Source: Xylanimicrobium pachnodae JCM 13526 = NBRC 107786 (GTDB taxonomy: Bacteria; Actinomycetota; Actinomycetes; Actinomycetales; Cellulomonadaceae). Taken from it: 64,000 nucleotides of DNA. Location: contig BCWJ01000006.1 of the NCBI GenBank assembly GCA_001592145.1, positions 62,001 to 126,000 on the forward strand, in the 5' to 3' direction. Position numbers and translations under genes: made by a program. Every line of letters begins with the position of its first letter. Positions within the stretch are counted from its first letter, which is position 1. Under the pieces are notes generated by a model. The model made no database searches. It saw nothing but the letters and a program-made list of their open reading frames with translations, and was not told the DNA's origin. Shown piece by piece: positions 18,816 through 28,508 of the stretch.

Positions 18816-20177
18816 ATGAGCACTGCAGTAGACGCGCCCTCGCCCGCGGTCGCGGCCGACCTCGACAGCTTCCGCGCATTGCCTGCGCTCCAGCAGCCCA
18901 CCTGGCCCGACGCCGCGGCGCTCGCGGCGGCCACGCAGCGGCTCGGGCAGGCGGCACCGCTCGTGCTGCCAGCGGAGGCTGACTCGTTGCGGGCCAAGCT
19001 CGCCGCGGCGAGCCGCGGGGAGGCGTTCGTGCTCCAGGGTGGTGACTGCGCGGAGATCTTCGCGGAGGCCAACGCCACCCGGATCCGCAACAAGATCCGC
19101 ACCATCCTCCAGATGGCGGTGATCCTCACCCACGGCGCCTCGCTGCCGGTCGTGAAGATCGGCCGGCTCGCCGGCCAGTACGCCAAGCCGCGCTCGTCGA
19201 ACGACGAGACGCGTGACGGGGTCACCCTGCCGGCCTACCGCGGCGACATGATCAACGGCTTCGAGTTCACGCCCGAGGCTCGCACCCCCGACCCGGCGCG
19301 ACTGGAGCAGGCGTACCGGATCTCCGCGGCCACGGCGAACGTGGTGCGCGCGTTCACCCAGGGTGGGTACGCGGACCTGCGGCAGGTGCACGAGTGGAAC
19401 CGCGGCTTCATGCGCAACCCCACGTTCGCTCGCTACGAACGCACCGCGGCCGAGATCGACCGGGCGATCCGGTTCATGGCGGCGTGCGGCGCCGACTTCG
19501 ACGCGCTGCGCCGCGTGGACCTGTTCCTGTCCCACGAGGCGCTGGTGCTCGACTACGAGCGAGCGCTGACTCGGGTGGACGCTCGCACCGGGGACGCGTA
19601 CGACACGAGCGCGCACTTCCTGTGGATCGGTGAGCGCACCCGTCAGCTGGACGGCGCCCACGTCGAGTTCCTCTCCCGGGTCGCCAACCCGATCGGCGTC
19701 AAGCTCGGCCCGACGACCTCGCCCGACGACGCCCTGGCTCTCGCGGCAAAGCTGAACCCCGCCAACGCCCCCGGGCGTCTCGTGTTCGTCGCTCGGATGG
19801 GCGCCGGCAAGGTGCGGGACGTGCTGCCGGGCCTGGTGGAGAAGGTCACGGCGCAGGGGGTCGCGGTCACCTGGATGACCGACCCGATGCACGGAAACAC
19901 CATCACGTCCGGGACCGGCTACAAGACGCGGCGCTTCGCCGACGTGCTGGACGAGGTCCAGGGCTTCTTCGAGGTGCACCGCGCGCTCGGCACCGTGCCC
20001 GGGGGCCTGCACATGGAGCTCACGGGCGACGACGTGACCGAGGTGCTCGGGGGCGCCGGGCAGATCGACGAGGCCGGTCTGGCTCGCCGTTACGAGACCC
20101 TCGTGGACCCGCGCCTGAACCACCAGCAGTCGTTGGAGACCGCGTTCCTCGTCGCCGAGATGCTCCAGGATCGGTAG
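18816..20177 (+). CDS. aroG: Class II 3-deoxy-D-arabino-heptulosonate 7-phosphate synthase
   Basis: First step of the shikimate pathway: PEP plus erythrose 4-phosphate to DAHP; 453 aa, usual class II length. Family sequence includes VLQGGDCAEIFAE (metal-binding Cys), KIGRLAGQYAKPRS, RGDMINGFEFTP, LGPTTSPDDAL and TDPMHGNT. GGAAGG lies 10 nt before ATG 18816, at the edge of the intergenic inverted repeat. Convergent with pknL. Rv2178c (aroG) holds the corresponding mycobacterial position (from memory). Confidence 0.96.
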   Translation: MSTAVDAPSPAVAADLDSFRALPALQQPTWPDAAALAAATQRLGQAAPLVLPAEADSLRAKLAAASRGEAFVLQGGDCAEIFAEANATRIRNKIRTILQMAVILTHGASLPVVKIGRLAGQYAKPRSSNDETRDGVTLPAYRGDMINGFEFTPEARTPDPARLEQAYRISAATANVVRAFTQGGYADLRQVHEWNRGFMRNPTFARYERTAAEIDRAIRFMAACGADFDALRRVDLFLSHEALVLDYERALTRVDARTGDAYDTSAHFLWIGERTRQLDGAHVEFLSRVANPIGVKLGPTTSPDDALALAAKLNPANAPGRLVFVARMGAGKVRDVLPGLVEKVTAQGVAVTWMTDPMHGNTITSGTGYKTRRFADVLDEVQGFFEVHRALGTVPGGLHMELTGDDVTEVLGGAGQIDEAGLARRYETLVDPRLNHQQSLETAFLVAEMLQDR

Positions 20178-20182
20178 CCGAC

Positions 20183-20214
20183 CCGACTGCAGCGGTGTTG
20201 GGCGTTGCAGTCGG
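20183..20214. terminator. Convergent terminator between aroG and pknL
   Basis: 9-bp arms CCGACTGCA (20183-20191) and TGCAGTCGG (20206-20214) with a 14-nt loop, filling the 42-nt gap between two convergent genes. Confidence 0.65.
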
Positions 20215-20219
20215 CCTGG

Positions 20220-22271
20220 TCACCAGACGGTGATCCTCACGGTCGACCCCTTGGGGGCTGTCGTTTCCGGTTCCTGGAACCGCACGGTGTCCAGGATGCC
20301 GCCCAGGTACTTGACCGTGTCGACCTTGAACCCGGCGTCCTTCAACGTCTGCTGCGCCGCGGCTGTCCGCTGACCGACGACGTTCGGCACCTCGATGATC
20401 GGCGGCCCCGAGGAGACTGTCAGCGTGACGGTGTCGAGCCGGTGCGCCTGCGTCCCGCTCTCGGGTGTCTGACGGATGACCCGGCCAGCGGGCACCGTCT
20501 CGGAGGCTTCGTCGTCGGTGAAGGCCACGGCGAAGCCCAGGTCCTCCAGCGCCGCCTGAGCGTCGGCCCTGTCGCGGCCGACCTGTTGGGTCACCGTCGC
20601 CGGGGCAGGTCCGCCCGACACCGTCAACGTGACCTTCGTGGTGTGGGGGACCGACGTTCCCCCGTCGTGCGAGACGTCCATCACCTCGCCCGTGGGGACG
20701 GTGTCCGACCATTCCTGATCGACCGGTCCCGCGGTCACGTCGGCGGCCGTCAGCGCCGCCTCGGCATCCGCCTGCTGGAGACCGACGAGTCCGTCGGGGA
20801 CCGTGACCATCCGGATCCCAAGAGACACGACGAGCTTGACGGTGCCGTCCCGGCGTATCCGTGCACCCTCGTCCGGCGTCAGTGACACGACGGACCCCTG
20901 CGGGACCGTGTCGTCGTTCGCCTCGGTGCGGGCAGTGTCGAGGCCGTGCTCGGCGAGGATCGCCGCGGCGTCGTCGTACGGAACGGATGCCAGTCCGCTG
21001 GGCACCGTCGTCCACGCGCCCGGTCCGTCCTCGAACCACCACCACGCGCCATACCCGATGCCTCCGGTGACGACGGTGAGGGCGAGCACCCACGCCATGA
21101 CCCGCGGCCAGCGGCGGCGTCTTTGGCCTGCGTCGCCAGCCGGCATCGTCTCGAGCACGGCGACGGGCGTGGTGTCCCGCTCGATGAGGCGTTCGGTGGG
21201 ACGTGCACCGCCGTCGACGAGGTGCCCGGTCACGTCCAGGTCGGTGTCGGGGGCCGGCGTGACGGCCGTCATCGGGATCGCGTCGATCTCGTCACCGTCC
21301 AGTGACGACCCTCCCGTGGGCGGCGCGGCGCCGTCGGACGTTGCCTCCGACGAGGGTGCCACGAACCCGGCCGGCGGGTCCGCGCGCCGGACCAGGATCT
21401 CCGGGTCGTGGGCCTCGAGCTGAGAGCGCACGGCGCGCAGGTCCTCGAGCGCGGCGGCGCCGTCCGCGGGTCGCTGCCGCGGGTCGCGAGCCGTGAAGCG
21501 CAGGACGAGCGCGCAGACCTGGGGCGGCAGCCAGTCCACCCGCTCGGCGGGTGATGCGATGTCCTCGTGGACGTGCTGGAAGGCGACCTGGATCGGCGTC
21601 GACCCGTCGTGAGGAAGCGCGCCCGTGAGCATCTCGTACGCGAGGATGCCCACCGAGTAGATGTCGGTGCGGGCGTCGCAGGCGCCCGTCGTGATGACCT
21701 CCGGGGCCAGGTACGCGATGGTGCCCAGAATGGTGCCGGTGGCCGTGCTCGTGACCTCGGTGACGGCGCGAGCCAGGCCGAAGTCCGCGACCTTGACCCG
21801 CTGCTCCTCGGCGGTGATGAGCACGTTCTCCGGCTTGATGTCCCGGTGGACCAGGCCCTTGCGGTGTGCTGCGGCGAGCGCCCCCAGCACCTCCTCCAGC
21901 ACGTCGAGCGCGCGCCCCAGATCGAGGGTGCCCGTCGCGCGAAGCTCCCGGCGCAGGTTGGTGCCGGGGACGTACTCCATGGTCAGGTAGCTGGTCTCGC
22001 CGTCCAGACCCTGGTCGTAGACGGCGACGACGCCGGGGTGCGCCAAGCGGGCGGCCGCGCGGGCCTCCCGGCGGAAACGGGACACGAACGCGGCGCCCTC
22101 GACGCCGTCCGCGAGGTGCGCGTGCATGACCTTGAGCGCGACGTCCCGGTCGAGCCGGCGGTCGCGTGCCAGGTAGACGGTTGCCATCCCGCCGCGCGCG
22201 ATGCGTGCCGAGATCTCGTAGCGACCGTCCACGAGGCGGCCGAGCAAGGGGTCGGTCGTCATCTGGGCCAC
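20220..22271 (-). CDS. pknL: Membrane Ser/Thr protein kinase with PASTA domains (PknL-like)
   Basis: 683 aa Hanks-type kinase. Cytoplasmic kinase domain (about 15-280): Gly loop ARGGMATVYLA, VAIB Lys in DVALKVM, catalytic HRDIKPEN, DFG in VADFGLARA, APE as LAPEV. Pro/Asp-rich juxtamembrane linker, one helix (VMAWVLALTVVTGGIGYGAWWW), then about four extracellular PASTA repeats to the C-terminus. PASTA domains sense peptidoglycan fragments in PknB-type kinases. Unlike mycobacterial PknL, which lacks PASTA repeats (from memory), this one has them. GTG 22271 has TAGACT 6 nt upstream (22278-22283), fitting a leaderless mRNA; ATG 22262 is the alternative. Divergent from the Rv2175c-like gene, a known PknL substrate in mycobacteria. 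Confidence 0.93.
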   Translation of the reverse strand: MAQMTTDPLLGRLVDGRYEISARIARGGMATVYLARDRRLDRDVALKVMHAHLADGVEGAAFVSRFRREARAAARLAHPGVVAVYDQGLDGETSYLTMEYVPGTNLRRELRATGTLDLGRALDVLEEVLGALAAAHRKGLVHRDIKPENVLITAEEQRVKVADFGLARAVTEVTSTATGTILGTIAYLAPEVITTGACDARTDIYSVGILAYEMLTGALPHDGSTPIQVAFQHVHEDIASPAERVDWLPPQVCALVLRFTARDPRQRPADGAAALEDLRAVRSQLEAHDPEILVRRADPPAGFVAPSSEATSDGAAPPTGGSSLDGDEIDAIPMTAVTPAPDTDLDVTGHLVDGGARPTERLIERDTTPVAVLETMPAGDAGQRRRRWPRVMAWVLALTVVTGGIGYGAWWWFEDGPGAWTTVPSGLASVPYDDAAAILAEHGLDTARTEANDDTVPQGSVVSLTPDEGARIRRDGTVKLVVSLGIRMVTVPDGLVGLQQADAEAALTAADVTAGPVDQEWSDTVPTGEVMDVSHDGGTSVPHTTKVTLTVSGGPAPATVTQQVGRDRADAQAALEDLGFAVAFTDDEASETVPAGRVIRQTPESGTQAHRLDTVTLTVSSGPPIIEVPNVVGQRTAAAQQTLKDAGFKVDTVKYLGGILDTVRFQEPETTAPKGSTVRITVW

Positions 22272-22374
22272 CCGGAGAGTCTACGAACGACCTGCGCGCC
22301 AGCGCGGGAGGTGGGCAGCGGCGTGGCTTGCCGATCGACGTGGTCGTTCGCCGCGCACCCCGTAGGCTCGGTGG

Positions 22375-22746
22375 GTGAGTACCGACCTCGACCGTCTCAT
22401 CGACGGCTGGCTGACCCTTCCCGACCTGGCCGAACGGCTGGAGACCGACATCTCGTTCGTGCGCGGCCTGGTCCGTGACCGGGCGGTGGTGGGCGTCAAG
22501 CGGGGGGAACGCACCACCTTCCAGGTCCCGGAAGCCTTTCTCGTCACGGGCGAGGACGGCGCCGAGCACGTGCTGCCCACGGTTCGGGGGACGGTCATCG
22601 TGCTGGGCGACCAGGGGCTGAGCGATCCGGAGATCCTCGCCTGGTTGTTCAGCCCGGAGGACTCGCTGGGCGTCGCGCCCATCGAGGCGCTGCGTGCGGG
22701 GCGCCGGGCCGAGGTGCGCCGTACGGCGCAGACGTTGGGGTTCTGA
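22375..22746 (+). CDS. Rv2175c-like helix-turn-helix DNA-binding protein
   Basis: 123 aa. N-terminal winged/helix-turn-helix module (WLTLPDLAERLETDISFVRGLV), then a C-terminal region with RAGRRAEVRRTAQTLGF, as in Rv2175c-type proteins. In M. tuberculosis the homologue is phosphorylated by PknL, encoded next door, and loses DNA binding when modified. The divergent pairing is retained here. GTG 22375 follows TAGGCT (22363-22368) by 6 nt, a leaderless arrangement. Confidence 0.88.
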   Translation: MSTDLDRLIDGWLTLPDLAERLETDISFVRGLVRDRAVVGVKRGERTTFQVPEAFLVTGEDGAEHVLPTVRGTVIVLGDQGLSDPEILAWLFSPEDSLGVAPIEALRAGRRAEVRRTAQTLGF

Positions 22747-22752
22747 CCGGGA

Positions 22753-23850
22753 TCAGGCCGCCCGTTCGACAGCAGCGTGGGCCAGGTCGAGGAGCACGCC
22801 ACGTCCGGGATCGCTCAGCTGCGCCGCCTGCAGCCGTGAGATCGCGTCGTCAGCCAGCGCGTCGATGACTGCCTCGACGCTGTCCAGGGCGCCGGAGGCG
22901 ACGACTGCGGCGCGTAGGGCTGCCACATCGTCGTCAGTGAGGTGTGGGTCTCCGAGCCGCGCGGTGAGCAGCGCGCGTTGCTCCGCGGTACCGGCGGCCA
23001 TGGTCCGGGCCGCCAGGACCGTGCGCTTTCCCTCCCGCAGGTCGTCACCCGCGGGCTTCCCGGTCACCTGAGGGTCACCGAACACGCCGAGCACGTCGTC
23101 GCGGAGCTGGAACGCCTCGCCGAGCGGCAGCCCCGCGGCGGCTACGACGGCAACCTGCGCGTCAGCGGCTCCCGCGAGGAGTGCGCCCATGACCAGGGGC
23201 TGGCGCACGGAGTAGCTCGTGGTCTTCGCCCGGATCACCGCGCGGGCCCGGGTCTCGTCCGCGGCGGGGTCCACCCCCCACGGCTCGGACTGGACCAGGA
23301 CGTCGAGGTACTGGCCCACGATCACCTCGGTCTGCATGGCGTCGAACGCGGCGCGCACCGCGGTGGCTCTCTCGCGGGGAAGCGGTGCGAGCGCCTGGGC
23401 GATCTCCTGCTGGGCGGCGATGAGACACAGGTCGCCGAGGAGGATCGCGGCCGCCTGCCCGAACCGTGCGGACTCGCCCGCCCAGCCCTCTGCGGCGTGC
23501 CTCGCCTCGAAGGCGCGGTGGGCGGTGGGAAGGCCGCGACGGGTGTCGGAGGCGTCCATGACGTCGTCGTGCAACAGGGCCGCGGCCTGGAAGAGCTCGA
23601 GTGCGGCACCCGTGCGGATCGCCGCTTCCCGCTCCGGGCCGTCCGGGCCACCTCCGTGCGCGCGGAACGACCAGTAGGCGAACGCGGCCCGCAGCCGCTT
23701 GCCGCCGCTGAGCAGCTCGGCCGCCTGGGCGGTCAGGGCGGTCGCCTCGGGGCCCAGCGCAGCAACCTGCGCGGTCAGCGTGTCGAGATGGCGGGTCACG
23801 GCCGCGTCGACGTCACAGCGCAGGTTCTCGATGTCGACGACCGCAGGCAT
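22753..23850 (-). CDS. idsA: Polyprenyl (geranylgeranyl-type) diphosphate synthase
   Basis: Condenses IPP with allylic diphosphates; 365 aa. First Asp-rich motif LLHDDVMDASDTRRG (FARM) and second FQLRDDVLGVFGDP with following KPAGDDLREGK. GGKRLR substrate motif near the N-terminus. Product chain length cannot be assigned safely from the residues before the FARM. ATG 23850 has TAGGCT 6 nt upstream (23857-23862). Likely consumer of the IPP made by the mevalonate operon at 37764-44113. Rv2173 (idsA2) is the positional counterpart (from memory). Confidence 0.93.
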   Translation of the reverse strand: MPAVVDIENLRCDVDAAVTRHLDTLTAQVAALGPEATALTAQAAELLSGGKRLRAAFAYWSFRAHGGGPDGPEREAAIRTGAALELFQAAALLHDDVMDASDTRRGLPTAHRAFEARHAAEGWAGESARFGQAAAILLGDLCLIAAQQEIAQALAPLPRERATAVRAAFDAMQTEVIVGQYLDVLVQSEPWGVDPAADETRARAVIRAKTTSYSVRQPLVMGALLAGAADAQVAVVAAAGLPLGEAFQLRDDVLGVFGDPQVTGKPAGDDLREGKRTVLAARTMAAGTAEQRALLTARLGDPHLTDDDVAALRAAVVASGALDSVEAVIDALADDAISRLQAAQLSDPGRGVLLDLAHAAVERAA

Positions 23851-23883
23851 GGCGGCAGCCTATGCCAGCGTCCGCAGCCGAGG

Positions 23884-24429
23884 TCAGCCCTGCGGCGCCT
23901 GGACCGCTCCGCTGACCGAGACGAGGCGTCGCGCACCGTCGTCGAGGACGCCGACGAGCACGGTCTCGATGAGCGGTCCCTCGGGACGGTCGGTGCGGCG
24001 CGACCACGCCGTGAGCGCGGTCAGCCCCGACGTGGCATCGGGGTTCTCGGGTGTGAAGCCGGCTGCAGCGAGCGGCGCGCCCACCTCTGCCATGACCTCC
24101 TCGGTGGTGTGCATGGAGGACGCGTTGAGCGAGATGCGGACCAACGCATCGGCCGGCTCGGCCGAGCTGGCGATCAGCTCGGCCTCCGGTGGCAGGGGGA
24201 TGAGGTCCTGGGGAAAGCCGTCGGCGAGCTCGCCGACCGCGGTGGATGCGTCGAACGTCGGCAGGTCCGTCACGGTCGACGGCGGGGAGGGCTGGACCGT
24301 CGGCCCGTGCAACGGTGCGGTGTCGAGGCGACCTGAGGGCGCCGGGGTGCAGCCCGCCGACGACACCATGGCCAGCACCGCCGCCAGGGCTGCGGTCGCG
24401 AGGGTGGCAGCGCGGGATCGACGGGGCAC
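23884..24429 (-). CDS. Hypothetical lipoprotein
   Basis: 181 aa. Arg-rich N-terminus, hydrophobic core and lipobox VSSAGC predict a lipoprotein signal; a Pro/Ser/Thr stretch follows. The remainder (about 60-181) has alternating Ala/Leu/Glu and SMHTTEEVMAEVG but no domain I recognise. GTG 24429 follows TACGGT by 6 nt (24436-24441), leaderless type, which supports this start over the longer open frame. Probably co-directional with idsA. Function unknown. Confidence 0.78.
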   Translation of the reverse strand: MPRRSRAATLATAALAAVLAMVSSAGCTPAPSGRLDTAPLHGPTVQPSPPSTVTDLPTFDASTAVGELADGFPQDLIPLPPEAELIASSAEPADALVRISLNASSMHTTEEVMAEVGAPLAAAGFTPENPDATSGLTALTAWSRRTDRPEGPLIETVLVGVLDDGARRLVSVSGAVQAPQG

Positions 24430-24568
24430 CGGGACACCGTAGCGGCCCGGGTGGCCTCCCACGTCTGCGGCCCCCGACGCCGACCACGACGCCGTCCCCT
24501 GCGCGGCCGTGCACAGGTGTCCCCGTCCGCGGGCTCCGCGGCGGTTCGACCCCGGTGTGATCGCAGGC

Positions 24569-25744
24569 ATGACAGACACCGCCTCGCCCTCCGTGGCCTC
24601 CCCAGTACGGGTGCGTGACACCCGTGACCTGCTGTCCGTGGTCCCGTACCTTCTCGGATACCGGCCCACCGAGTGCGTCGCCGTCGTGTGCGTGCGGCCG
24701 GGCGGCGGGCTCGGGCTCGTCGCCCGCACCGATCTCTCGGACCTGCTCAGGCCGGCACGCCGCACCGAGATCGCCGACCTTGTGGCCCGGCGGGCGGCAC
24801 AGGACGGGACCGTCGCCGCCTGGGTGGTGGTCTACACGGACGAGGTCACCGGGCCCGGCTCGACCGTGCGCGCGGTGTCCGACGCGTTCGCGGCGGCCCT
24901 CGACGCCGTCGTGCCCGAGCATGAGTCGTGGGTCGTGGGCCGGGAGCGCTATCGATCGCTGGACTGCGCCGACCCGTTGTGCTGCGCGCCGGAGGGATAC
25001 CCCGTCGACGGGCTGGAGTCCACCGCGCCCGGTGCCGAGCTGGTGCTCGCGGGTCGCGCTCCGCTGCCCACACGCGACGCCCTGTACCGCATCCCGCGGG
25101 CCGAGCAGAACCGGCGCGACCTGGCCGGCCGGGCGGCGGGGCGATGGGATCGGGCCCGGGCGGTCGCCGTGGACGCTGGCCCACACGATGCCGCGAGCTG
25201 GCGTGCGCGCGCGTTCGACGACTGGCTCACGGCGACCCGGACGGCGAGCGCCGACGGCACGGTCGCCCCGGCGCTGCTGGGTCGGCTCGCTGTCGCGCTC
25301 GACGACCGGTCCGTACGCGATGCCGTGCTTCTGTGGGCCACGCCGGGTGGTGCGGGCTGTGCCGCCGCCGTCGCTCGAGGCGACGACGACGGCGATACCG
25401 ACAGTGCGGTCGCCGCAGCCATGGCGGCCGTGGTCGGCGGTGATGCCGCGTGCCCACCCGACGAGGGGCTCTTGCAGACCTGCGTCACGGTGCTCGAGGA
25501 CGTCGTCGCACACGCGCAGCGGGGGCGCACCACGGCGCCGCTGACGCTGCTCGCGTTCCTGGCGTGGTGGTCCGGTGAAGGGGCGCGGGCGGGGTTTCGG
25601 TGTGCGGAGGCGCAGGCGGTCGACCCTGGATACCGCCTGGCCGGGCTGGTGGGCGCTGCGCTGGACGCGGGACTGCCCCCGGGATGGGTCCGGGCGCGCA
25701 GGATCGGCGGTGTCGCAGCGGGGTACGGGGGAGACCTCGGGTAG
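24569..25744 (+). CDS. DUF4192 family protein
   Basis: 391 aa, DUF4192, an actinobacteria-specific family of unknown function. Typical opening LLSVVPYLLGYRPTECVAVVCV and later YPVDGLESTAPGAELVLAG and LTLLAFLAWWSGEGARA. No signal peptide or membrane helix. ATG 24569 lies 7 nt after TGTGAT, a weak -10-like box; no ribosome site is visible. The C-terminal part with LLAFLAWWSGEG and a long helical run may be an interaction domain. Stop overlaps the promoter of the downstream universal stress protein. Confidence 0.85.
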   Translation: MTDTASPSVASPVRVRDTRDLLSVVPYLLGYRPTECVAVVCVRPGGGLGLVARTDLSDLLRPARRTEIADLVARRAAQDGTVAAWVVVYTDEVTGPGSTVRAVSDAFAAALDAVVPEHESWVVGRERYRSLDCADPLCCAPEGYPVDGLESTAPGAELVLAGRAPLPTRDALYRIPRAEQNRRDLAGRAAGRWDRARAVAVDAGPHDAASWRARAFDDWLTATRTASADGTVAPALLGRLAVALDDRSVRDAVLLWATPGGAGCAAAVARGDDDGDTDSAVAAAMAAVVGGDAACPPDEGLLQTCVTVLEDVVAHAQRGRTTAPLTLLAFLAWWSGEGARAGFRCAEAQAVDPGYRLAGLVGAALDAGLPPGWVRARRIGGVAAGYGGDLG

Positions 25745-25754
25745 CGTGCGACTC

Positions 25755-26123
25755 ATGACGGTCGCGGTCTCCTACTCGAGCAACCCCGAAGGTCGGCACG
25801 CGCTCGCCACCGCCACGGCGGAGGCGCAGGCGCGGGGCTCGCGGCTCGTGGTCGTCGCCTCGGCACCACGCGACGAGGCCGCACAGAGCGCGGGGCTCGG
25901 CGAGCTTCGTGATCGTCTCGTGCGGCTCGGCCTGGACCATGAGGTGGTCGAGGTGTCCGGGGATCTCGCGGAGGGTCTGGTGACCGTGGCCGCGCAGGCC
26001 GACGCCGAGCTCATCGTCATCGGGCTGCGCCGCCGCAGCCCGGTGGGCAAGCTGGTGCTCGGCGCAGGGGCCCAGCGCATCCTGCTCGAGTCACCGTGCG
26101 CGGTACTTGCCGTCAAGTCGTGA
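25755..26123 (+). CDS. Universal stress protein (UspA family)
   Basis: 122 aa, a single Usp domain. Start MTVAVSYSSNPEG; ATP-binding type loop near the C-terminus GLRRRSPVGKLVLGAGAQRI (GX2GX9G(S/T)-like) and LLESPCAVLAV. ATG 25755 is placed 7 nt after TAGCGT (25742-25747), which overlaps the DUF4192 stop, so it has its own leaderless promoter. Role in stress response is inferred from the family. Confidence 0.87.
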   Translation: MTVAVSYSSNPEGRHALATATAEAQARGSRLVVVASAPRDEAAQSAGLGELRDRLVRLGLDHEVVEVSGDLAEGLVTVAAQADAELIVIGLRRRSPVGKLVLGAGAQRILLESPCAVLAVKS

Positions 26124-26128
26124 CGGGT

Positions 26129-26146
26129 CGGTCGCGGGAACGACCG
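26129..26146 (+). terminator. Weak hairpin after the universal stress gene
   Basis: CGGTCG-CGGGAA-CGACCG, 6-bp core that can extend with a bulge to TGACG/CGTCA. Immediately past the stop codon; weak evidence for termination before the sigA promoter. Confidence 0.35.
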
Positions 26147-26308
26147 TCAGGGGGTTCGCGGGAATGATCGCCGGGGTCGCGACGTTGACCCGGTGTCCGC
26201 ACACCTCGGGGTTGCGCGTGCCGTCCGACCGCCGCCGAAACGGTTCGAACGTGTCGCGTGGATCCCACTCGGTGCGCCGTCGCAGCCTGGGTCCACAGGT
26301 TACGACGG

Positions 26309-26314
26309 TATAAT
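26309..26314 (+). promoter_or_regulatory. -10 element of sigA, exact consensus TATAAT
   Basis: A perfect TATAAT hexamer in a very GC-rich surround, followed by a predicted start near 26321 and a 5' leader of about 90 nt before the sigA GTG. No good -35 at 17-18 nt (CCTGGG). The 26147-26308 stretch holds no other gene. Confidence 0.75.
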
Positions 26315-26412
26315 ATCCGCGTCCGCCGGAGCTTCGACGGTCCGTCCAAAGCCTCCGGGCCTCTTCACCTCTCCGGCGGGACACCGCCCCCCTGATGCCG
26401 AAAGGTCGGTTT

Positions 26413-28056
<1,644 letters not shown>

Positions 28057-28074
28057 GCGGTCGCCGACCACGAG

Positions 28075-28120
28075 CGAAGGCCCGCACCTCACGGGATGTT
28101 TCCCGGGGTGCGGGCCTTCG
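28075..28120. terminator. Strong bidirectional terminator after sigA
   Basis: Perfect 14-bp stem CGAAGGCCCGCACC (28075-28088) with 28107-28120, and an inner CGGGA/TCCCG extension. It lies between the convergent sigA and DUF7455 genes. Confidence 0.85.
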
Positions 28121-28160
28121 TCGTCCCGGCGGGGTGGCCGGAGGTCGGGGTGCGGTCGGC

Positions 28161-28367
28161 TCAGCGGGCCCCGTGCTCCGCGAGCAGGCGGTCGGTCTCG
28201 TCCTGCACCGATGTGGCGACGCTTGAGTAGGCGGGGGCGTGTTCGCGTGCGTGGTGGCCGCAGAAGAGAAGCTCTCCCACCGGCAGGACCACGCGAACGT
28301 ACGCCTGCGCCCCGCAGCGGTCGCAGCGGTCGACGGCGGTCAGCGTGTCAGTCGTCAAAGTGGTCAC
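28161..28367 (-). CDS. Small zinc-ribbon-like protein (DUF7455 type)
   Basis: 68 aa with two Cys/His groups: RCDRCGAQAYVRV and LFCGHHAREHAP, likely binding one zinc. Commonly found beside sigA in actinobacteria; function unknown. GTG 28367 chosen from the family's short N-terminus (VTTLTTDTLTAVDRCD); the longer open frame upstream is antisense to parE. A role in nucleic acid binding is only a guess. Confidence 0.8.
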   Translation of the reverse strand: MTTLTTDTLTAVDRCDRCGAQAYVRVVLPVGELLFCGHHAREHAPAYSSVATSVQDETDRLLAEHGAR

Positions 28368-28508
28368 GTGACAATCCAACCAGCCGCGCGGCCCATGATT
28401 CCCCTGGAACGCCCGGGTTCGCCACGGGCGTAGCGCGCGGGAGGCCGCACGCCGCGGGGCGGAGCGTCGGCGGTCACCGTGTCGGTACCGTCGTCTACCC
28501 TGCAAGGC

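Noticed and set aside
26185-26190. TTGACC as the -35 of sigA
   Set aside because: Too far from TATAAT at 26309 to pair with it, and no -10 at 17-18 nt downstream.
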